Positions 56,792-64,000 of a stretch of DNA of 64,000 nt are shown here, in pieces. The notes beneath the pieces were generated by a model. It was not told where the DNA came from, did no database searches, and saw nothing but the letters and a program-made list of their open reading frames with translations. Made by a program: the position numbers and the translations under genes. The stretch comes from Papio anubis (Eukaryota; Chordata; Mammalia; Primates; Cercopithecidae), in the NCBI RefSeq assembly GCF_008728515.1, contig NC_044986.1, forward strand, positions 61,493,159 through 61,557,158, given 5' to 3'. The first letter of the stretch is position 1; each line of letters starts with the position of its first letter.

Positions 56792-56835
56792 TTTTGAAAT
56801 TGAAATCTTTATGTTTTGAAATTGAAATCTTTATG
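56792..56835. repeat. 22-bp perfect tandem duplication
   Basis: The unit TTTTGAAATTGAAATCTTTA plus TG occurs twice with no difference and no spacer (56792-56813 and 56814-56835). Identity in an otherwise diverged old L1 points to a recent event. Confidence 0.95.
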
Positions 56836-56997
56836 TTTCAATAAAGAGAAAAGAAAATAAAACAGAGCATCCAATAACCCTGGGACAATATCAAACGTTG
56901 TCACATAAGGGTAACTGGAGTTCTAGAAAGACAAGTGAGAGAAAATGGAGCAAAAGAAGTATTTGAGGAGATAATCGTTGAGTTTTCAAGATTTAAT

Positions 56998-57145
56998 AAA
57001 AGAGAAAGAAAAGGAAGAAAGGAGGGAAGAAAGGGTTAGAAGGAAGGGAGGAAGGGGAGGGGATGGAAAGAGAGGGGAGGGGAGGGAAGAGGAGGGGAGG
57101 AGAGGGGAGGGTATGGAAGGGAAGGGAAGGGAGAGAGGGAAACAA
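56998..57145. repeat. GGA/GGGA purine tract
   Basis: About 148 bp that is almost all A and G on the plus strand, built of GGGAGGGGA and GGAAGGGAAG units. It yields meaningless Glu/Arg/Gly frames on one strand and Pro/Ser-rich frames on the other. Confidence 0.93.
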
Positions 57146-57205
57146 AAACTACACATTTCAGGTAATAGAACTCCAGGCAAAATTTAATTAAGAAAATAAG
57201 GGAAA

Positions 57206-59750
57206 GAAAAAAGGAAACTGCACTAAGTCTTGAGGTTGAGATGTTTTATTCTCAGCATTCTCGTCAATCATCCTCATGGAAACCGGGGTCTGCATTGTAT
57301 CTGTGTCTTAGGTGTGATAAGGTGTCCTGCTCCTTAGCAAACGATAATAGACCTCCTGGGCCTAAGAGTTTTTCCTATGTCTTGCCTAGAGGCAGATAGT
57401 TTCACTTCTACCTCTCTTTCAGAAGCAGTAGCTCTTTTCTTGAGCTCTAAGGACTCAGTGTTTCCTGATTTTCCTCCAACAGTTGAAGGCCTTCTTTCAT
57501 TTGAAAGAAGAGTTTCTAGACGTGGGCAGTGTATTTTTCTGGTCCCTAGGAGCAATCAACAATCTCATAGATACCTGTGCCTGCAAGCAAAACTGTCTCT
57601 TGTCTCCTGTCTTTCCCCCAATCTCTCTCATAAGCACCCAGTAGAGGCCCTTGGAAAAGACCTCTGTGAACTGTGAACTCCTTTTGTATCTGTGGATTAC
57701 AACCTTTCTTCTAAAATGACATATTGGTCCAGTTTTAGCTTTTAATAATTTGTTGCCATTTTAGCTGATTTAATTTTTGCCTGCCTATGTGGCAGCCACC
57801 TCTTCCACACTCTGCCAAATGTGGAACAGTTTGAAAGTCTCCACCTCTTCTTGGAGATACTTGTCACTCTTCAGAATTCTGTTCACTTGGTTAACATAAA
57901 ACCTTGGCTTTATAATAGACCTAAGGAAATTTATGATTTTGTATATTTTCCAATTTTTACTTGTTTAGGGTAAAAGTAGTATTCACTTGCAGCTTTCTAC
58001 ATCCTAAATGGAAGCAGAATTCACCACTGGAACTTTAAAGAATAATATAGGCTTATTTCCTAGAATACTAGGATACTGCATACTCAGGCACTTAAACTCT
58101 TTTCATGTCCCTTTGAAAAGGGAGCTTCTTTTACACGTTCCTCCTCAGGTTCCTTCATCTATACGGAGAAGTGGTTGAGGGTGATATGCATTAGGCTTCT
58201 CCAGCACCTCTTGATAGTTACCTCCCACTGGAAAATAAGGCAGTGAAGTTGTAGCCATATGTGTACGTGTGTGTGTGTGTGAATTAGAACAGAAAAAATA
58301 TAGTGGGGAAAAGATGAAGTGTACTTTTAGAATGGAGTAGAGTATGAGAAATTGAACAACTCTTATTTTAAATAGGAGAGAGAGTAACACTTAGCAGCAG
58401 TGTGTGAAGTAGAGGAAGAACTATAATGACATTCTGGATAATTCTGACCCTAAGACCTGGCAAACTCACTTAATTTCTATAATGCAGCATCTGTATCTAC
58501 TTGTTTTTCAGGGTTTGTATGATAATCATGTAGGCTAGTATTTTAGTCTTCATTATGTCTTCTCTCTGTGGTAAGAACAGTGTTAATGAAATGGTAAGTG
58601 CTCTAAAACTGTCAGTAAATTGGTTGAAAACCCTTGAGAAAGTTATTCTAAACAAGCAGTGAAAAATGTGTTTTTAAATTCAATTTTATGTTTAAGTGTG
58701 AATTATTTATAAATTAGTGAAGATGTTAAAGCTATTTATTGGAATAAAATTCGTTTATATCTGTAGGAAAACTTATTGCTGATCCCATTTGTACATAGGA
58801 TCAAAGAAGAAATAAAATGTAAGATAAAAATAAAGTAGTTATTTATGCTATGCAATTGAAAGTTTGCAATCCTCAAAATAATTCCATTTTCTGCTCTGCT
58901 TGTTTTCCATTGTGTATAATACGATTTTAATTTATCCTTTCTACCAAGTGTCTAAATGGCAGGGAAAATAAAGATATCTGTTTATCTACCACTGAATCAT
59001 TACCAAAAACATCCAATAAAATGTGATATAAATAAGACACAGTTTAAACTGATGTACTAAAATTTTATTTAATCAGTTGATGACCTACTTAATTCTTCCA
59101 TGGAAATTAAGACTTTTATTTAGTTTTGTGGTGGGGAGAGGATGAGACAGTCTCTTCTCTTAGAAATAAACCCAAACTTGAAGGATATGAGAAACCTGAG
59201 ATGCTAGATTGCTACAGTGACTGTTGCTAAGTATTCCAGTAAGAATTTTGGTGAAACTTGCTTCAGGGGAGGGAGCAGGTTAAAGTCTATCTGGCTCAGA
59301 AGAAGGTCAGAAATTGTCTCTGCTTTAAGCCCACAAGTTCTCCCACTCCTAACACTGCTACTTTGATGGCAAGATAGGTTAAAATCTTCTGTCCCTCAAA
59401 AAAGGGGGAAAAAATCTCCTGGTTCCAGAATTTGTTCCAACACAAAATAGAGATCTGCTATGATTTTGCACGGTACAGACAAACTTTTCCCACCCCAAAC
59501 TCACTGTAGACATAAGGAATTGTTTTTTTGGTTTCCAAATAAGGAGAATGGCAGGAATTCAGAGAATTTCTAAAACCCAAGGCCTGGACCAGGAAAAGTG
59601 AGAACCTGTTTAATCCCATCATGATGAAGAAACAAAGCGTCTCCAGCTCAAGGAGCGGCAACAGTGTGGAGAGACCCTTCTGTGACTAGTTTAGGCATCA
59701 GGGACTCCTGAAAGCTAAAAGTGGAGTAGAAAGGCAGACAAAATTTTTGA
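57206..59750. other. non-coding DNA, mostly unrecognised
   Basis: 57230-57900 is less AT-rich and holds a plus-strand frame (57377-57676, 99 codons) and an overlapping minus-strand one, neither with a known domain. A small inverted repeat, CTTCTTTCA/TGAAAGAAG, lies at 57491-57510. A GT run is at 58268-58280. 58440-58580 may be a decayed MIR (weak). Confidence 0.45.
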
Positions 59751-59754
59751 TGTA

Positions 59755-61275
59755 CCCAGCCACCATCTAAGTTCAAGGTAATAACAGAAGACACAGATCA
59801 ATGGAGAGTCTAGCAAGTCAAGAAATAGATCCATACAAGTTTGGTATAATGTAGATGCATAGAAGATTTATTGGAGAAGAGAGAGTCTTTTCAATAAGTG
59901 GTACAGAAAATATCGAAATGTCCCTGTGTAAAATAAGATCTTTGACACAGGATTCACATATATAAATCATATAAATGTTAACATAAAATGAATCATAGGC
60001 CTAAAGTATAAATGGTAAAACCGCAAAACTTCTTGGGGAATATATATAATGGAAAATCTGTGTGACGCTGGAAAAGGGAGCTTTGTATAAAACAAAATCA
60101 TAATAAAATGAAAAAATACATTGAACTTTATCAAAACTAATCACTTTTGCTCTGCAAAACACACTGTCAAATAAATGAAAAAAAATCTGAAAGAAAATAT
60201 TTTCAATTAAAACTCAACTGTAAGAAAACCAAAAATCCAATACAAATAGGCAAAATATCTGTATAGACTCTATACCAGACAATATATATGGATGACATAT
60301 AAGCACACAAAAAGAAGTTCAGCATTATCACTATATAACTACTGGAATCTCCAAAATTTTAAAAGATGGAAAATGCCAAATTCTAGCAAGGATAAGGAAT
60401 AAATGAAACTCTCATTTATTGCTAGAGGGGATGGTAAATGGTATAATCACTTTGAAAAGCAGTGTGACTTACTTTTACTACACAACATAGCATCCCCACT
60501 CTGAGGTATTTACTGAAATAAATGGAAAACTTTAGTCTATATAAAAATCATTTTATAGATATTTATGACAACTCTATTCATAATCACCCAAATCTGGGAA
60601 CAACCAAAATATCCCTCAACAGATGATAGGATAAACTGTGGTTTATCAATACGGTGGAATGCTATTCAACAATTGAAAAAGCAAAAGCAAACAAAAAAAC
60701 TCAAACTGAAACAACAACAAAAACCTGAAGTACGGAAGCGCTCAATTACATGGATTAATCTTGAATGCGCCTTGCTTAGTGAAAGAAGTCAAACCCAAAA
60801 GACAACGTGCTGTATTATTCCATTAATTAGCCATTCTGAAAAAGGCTAATCTCTAAGAAAAACAAACAAACAAACAGATCAGTGGTTTCCAGGAATTGGG
60901 ATAAAGGGGAGGAATTGACGTTAAAGAAGCCAGAAAGAGTATTTTAATTTTTATTTTATGGAGACAGGGCCTCACTACGTTGGCTCGGATGGCCTTGATC
61001 TCCTGGACTCTCAAGTGATCCTCCCACCGCAGCCTCCAGAGTAGCTGGGTAATGAAACTGTTCTCTACGGTATTGTGTTGGTGGATACCTTACTTTATGC
61101 ATTTGTCAAAATCCATAAGATTGAACAAAACAAAGAGTTAACTTAGCTGTGTGCAAAACTTTAGAAAAGATCAACCAAGATGCCAAGTAATTACAGAATG
61201 AAATACAGACTAAAAGAAATGTGAATCTAACTGTATTGTAAATATGTAGCATAACCTTCCTGAAAAAAAGTCAAA
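59755..61275 (+). mobile_element. L1M, ORF2 C-terminal part and 3' UTR
   Basis: Sense ORF2 text can be followed for over 1 kb: GAAGACACAGATCAATGGAG, CTTTTGCTCTGCAAAACACA, GGGATGGTAAATGGTATAAT, ATTTATGACAACTCTATTCA, GGTGGAATGCTATTCAACAA and GCTTAGTGAAAGAAGTCAAA, then the 3' UTR ATCAGTGGTTTCCAGGAATT, TTGGTGGATACCTTACTTTA and TGCATTTGTCAAAATCCATA. The 94-codon frame at 60565-60849 is a surviving piece of ORF2. A short Alu-like monomer interrupts the 3' UTR. Confidence 0.82.
60950..61050 (-). mobile_element. Alu-related monomer (FLAM-like)
   Basis: Antisense GGAGACAGGGCCTCACTACG, TTGATCTCCTGGACTCTCAA, GTGATCCTCCCACCGCAGCC and AGAGTAGCTGGG, about 100 bp with a T-rich tail. A single arm with GTAGCTGGG directly after the GCAGCCTCC block fits a free left Alu monomer rather than a dimer fragment. 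Confidence 0.65.
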
Positions 61276-61774
61276 GTTATTGACCTAAGTAATTTTAAAA
61301 GACAATGCTTTACTTTATAGGATAAGGTTGAAGACCAACAAAAGCTACTGTTTTAACAGTGTATTCATATTAAATTTATTTCTAATAATGATATGATTTC
61401 CCAATTCTGAAACTACTTTACATGAATGCTAGGACTGAATGTATAAGTAAATAAATTATACTTTGTGAGAGTTAGGTGTCTCAATGTCCTAGACAGAAGT
61501 TACAGATATGCAAGTAGAGATGGGTGATGGCTAGAATTAACCTTATGTGCTGGATTAGAATTGAAGATATCAATTCTAATGGACTCATAGGTATCTTGAT
61601 GTATACATGGTTAGATGCATAGACAAAGAAGTATATAAAGATATGCTTTGTATGCAAGTAACTTACATGCATGTATTTCCTATTATGTACACTACGAAGT
61701 ACTAGAAGCAGTGACTCTGGTAGAAACAAGAAACTGATAGGAGAAATATTAAAAAAAAAAAAAAACAAATAAAA
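61276..61774. other. AT-rich non-coding DNA
   Basis: An A run lies at 61751-61764. No element is recognised. The minus-strand frame 61481-61768 has no motif. Confidence 0.5.
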
Positions 61775-61920
61775 AGCCCTATTGAGAGGATAAACTTAAG
61801 CCTAATCATATGAATAAGTACATTAAATTAAAAGTAGAGATTGTCAGATTAAAGGCAAAACTCAACGATACAATGTTTTTAAGAAACTCGCATACAATTA
61901 TTAAAACATATGTTACAAAT
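61775..61920 (+). mobile_element. L1M ORF2 fragment (endonuclease region)
   Basis: AGAGATTGTCAGATTAAAGG, CAAAACTCAACGATACAATG and TTTAAGAAACTCGCATACAA correspond to the sense stretch encoding the end of the endonuclease domain of L1 ORF2. Confidence 0.6.
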
Positions 61921-62064
61921 GTTCAAAATGAAATTATATATTTACTTGTATATGTATATAATGGATTATAATGAAGCCAGGAAATACTCTTAAAATAATT
62001 TTAACAATAGTAAATAGGACTACTACATCCAGTGTATAGAATTGTGTGTATGCTTCGTACAGTA

Positions 62065-62530
62065 ATATTTAGAGCAGCATAAGTTTTAGTATCAAAAAAG
62101 TGTAGCCCAGGCGCGGTGACTCATGCCTGTAATCCAAGCACTTTGGGAGGCCAAAGCAGGTGGATCATGAGGTCATGAGTTCAAGACCAGCCTGACCAAC
62201 ATGGTGAAACCCAGTCTCTACTAAAAATACAAAAATCAGCCAGGCATAGTGGTGCAGGCCTGTAATCCCAGCTACTCAGGAGGCCGAGGCAGGAGAACCA
62301 CTTGAACCTGGGAGGCAGAGGTTGCAGTGAGCCAAGAAAGCGCCATTGCACTCCAGCTTGGGTGACAGAGCAAGACTCTGTTGCAAAACAAAACAAAACA
62401 AAAAGTGTAAACAACCTGAAAAATTGTCAGGTAAATACAATAGACTAATATACTGGAGTAACTTTATATAGTGGGATATTATGCAGCAGTCAAAATGGTC
62501 TGACTTTCTTTCTTCTCACAAAATGATACT
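62065..62530 (+). mobile_element. L1M ORF2 end, split by an Alu
   Basis: ATATTTAGAGCAGCATAAGT before the Alu and AACAACCTGAAAAATTGTCA, GGGATATTATGCAGCAGTCA after it are collinear with the L1M ORF2 end (GTTTATAGCAGCATTATT...GGAAACAACCTAAATG...GGAATATTATGCAGC). Confidence 0.6.
62105..62399 (+). mobile_element. Alu, full length
   Basis: Sense Alu from GCCCAGGCGCGGTGACTCAT to AAGACTCTGTTGC with an AAAAC-repeat tail. AAAAAGTGTA at 62095-62104 and 62400-62409 is a perfect 10-bp target duplication. Confidence 0.96.
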
Positions 62531-63797
62531 TTTTTAAGGGATCTCACTACAAAATATCTGATTATACTATATTTTTATCTAGACTGTTTTTAAACTGTTA
62601 TTTAACAACTATGTTATTTTAAAACCAATTTTAAATAGCTAATGGCTAACTTAGAAAGTTAGCAATACAGCAAAAAAGAAAGATGGAAAAATGTACTCAT
62701 AATTTCCCTTCTTAACATCAACTGTTATGGCTATTTTCAGAATTTTAATTACAGTTTAATTTCTATGTATTTTGTTGTTATATAGCTGACATTATTTATA
62801 CATGTAATTATATCTTTTTTGCTTTTAAATTCTGTAGAAATAATTCCCCAGAGTATAATAAATCTGCAAACATATTTTTTGTGGTTGCAAAGTCGTTCAC
62901 AGCATTGAAAATTCATGCTTTATTTATCAATCCTTTATAATCGGATATTTTGATTTTTTAAAATATCACAATGATATCTAAAGGTAAAAGGAACTTCTTT
63001 GAACATATACATTTATCTCCTTTACAGTTTATCACCTTAGCACATGTTCCTATAAGGTTATTTATATTCTCAAAGCAATTGAAAGATCTTGGTATTTTTC
63101 AAATTCGTTTTACAGAATAGTTGCACCAATTTCTACCTTACCTACTACTTTATGATAAGATCACGTTGCTTTCTGGACCTTATTTATTTATGTAGGTGAT
63201 TAAATTCTTCAAAAAAGAAAGCATTTTTTGGTAAAATTTATTCACAAAGTTTAAAGAAAAAATGTTTTCTGTAAGTTGGAAATGGTTTTCCTTAATACCT
63301 AAAAGCAACTGTAAATCATCTGAATTGTACTAACAAAATTTATGGAAGAGACAAGCAGTGACTATATACCTCTTCATATTTTCAAATTGGCTGCACTAAT
63401 CTAAAATTAGTATCTGGGTACAAAAATAAAACATTTATTTTGCTATGGGTTATAGATAATTTTAATGTTCATATTTGTATTATGTTCAACAAGAAGCATT
63501 TCTTAAAAACTAACCTAAGTATTAAATTAAAAATTTGAAAAAGTAGCAGAGAATTCATTTGCAAAGGAATACTGAGAAGACTTATTCTAAGAGTATTTTT
63601 AGCACAGTGCAAAATGTAACTGATTGTTATCCATGCCCATTAATTACTAAACAACTGTTTTGAAATTATAATATCATATGATTTTTATTTTGAACAGATA
63701 CTCAGTTACGGGTTAAAAACAATCTAACGTGCAAGATTATCATGATTTTACTCTCATGTAAGTTATCTGATATCTTACAAATTATTTATTAGAAGTA
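62531..63797. other. AT-rich non-coding DNA
   Basis: Nothing recognised in 1.27 kb. Confidence 0.5.
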
Positions 63798-64000
63798 CAA
63801 TATTTCCTTCCTTATCCAGTTTCACTTTCCATGGTTTCAGTTACTTGCAGTCAACTATGGCCTGAAAATATTAATGAAAAATTCCACATAAAAAAACCAT
63901 AAGTTTTAAATTGCACAGCATTCTAAGTAGCATGGTAAAAATCTTGCAGTATCCTGCTATGTCCCTCCCAAAATGTGAATCCTCCCCTTGTCTAGTGTGT
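63798..64000 (+). mobile_element. Tigger-like DNA transposon, cut by window end
   Basis: Starts after a TA (63796-63797) and reads CTTCCTTATCCAGTTTCACT, TTCCATGGTTTCAGTTACTT, GCAGTCAACTATGGCCTGAA, AATTGCACAGCATTCTAAGT and ATCCTGCTATGTCCCTCCCA, the left end of a pogo/Tigger element with its CpG sites decayed. Subfamily unresolved. The rest lies outside the window. Confidence 0.75.

Larger units (their letters stand above)
56465..57205 (+). mobile_element. L1M 5' part/ORF1 region
   Basis: GTTATCAACAGAATCAGACT, TATTGGAGCTATTATACAGG, GGGGAGAGAGATGGAAACTA, CCCTGGGACAATATCAAACG and TTGAGTTTTCAAGATTTAAT follow the sense order of old L1M ORF1 and its leader. It contains a 22-bp tandem duplication (56792-56835) and a purine expansion (56998-57145). 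No frame is intact. Confidence 0.65.

Noticed and set aside
56978..57187. Glu/Arg/Gly-rich 69-codon frame
   Set aside because: Product of the purine simple repeat.
57377..57676. 99-codon plus-strand frame with an overlapping minus-strand frame
   Set aside because: Less AT-rich sequence lengthens frames on both strands; no domain or splice context seen.

Overview
The window is a 64 kb stretch of AT-rich primate nuclear DNA in which I can support no host protein-coding exon, tRNA or rRNA gene. Almost everything that can be named is a fossil transposable element. Several Alu copies (16063-16353, 38757-39033, 55064-55346, 55925-56220) carry variants such as GGCTCAAGCCTG, GAGACGGGCGG and GATCCGGCCACTGC. 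I associate these with the Old World monkey AluYR lineage rather than human AluY, so a cercopithecid (macaque, baboon or vervet type) is the best guess. No open reading frame looks like a host gene. The longer ones are L1, L2, Alu or mariner remains, antisense shadows of these, or chance. The window is therefore intergenic or deep intronic.

Layout. 0-6.7 kb: single-copy AT-rich DNA with old L1M, L2 and MIR pieces and one palindromic MITE-like element (2740-2957). 6.7-11.4 kb: a dense nest, in which an old antisense L1 ORF2 block is split by a THE1 LTR with a perfect 5-bp target duplication, an ERV1-type LTR and an 80-bp MADE1, followed by two more ERV1-type LTRs. 11.4-15.4 kb: mostly anonymous, with palindromes near 13.4 kb. 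15.4-16.4 kb: an inverted Alu pair with a younger Alu nested in the right-hand copy. 16.4-26.2 kb: nearly 10 kb with no Alu and only one MIR that I can see. 26.2-33.7 kb: three Alus, an L1M split by a MIR, and an antisense LTR.

33.8-36.1 kb is the most informative locus: a MER4-group ERV1 LTR contains a full-length antisense Hsmar1 mariner, which in turn carries a 5'-truncated Alu at its edge; both later insertions have readable target-site duplications. 36-46 kb: anonymous DNA, Alus in an L1M 3' end, two convergent MIRs, an LTR-like repeat, and a 130-bp hairpin abutting it (43517-43646). 46-64 kb: Alus, simple repeats, L1M pieces (ORF1 region near 56.5-57.2 kb, ORF2 to 3' UTR at 59.8-61.3 kb), and a Tigger-like DNA transposon running off the end.

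No functional gene network is present. The relationships between features are insertion histories: which element broke which. I found no convincing new biological system. The best leads are the inverted-repeat elements, the mariner nest with a roughly 40-bp segment shared with DNA 1.3 kb away, and hairpin-forming MADE1 and inverted Alus that could matter if the region is transcribed. Repeat family names come from memory of consensus sequences, not from a database search.
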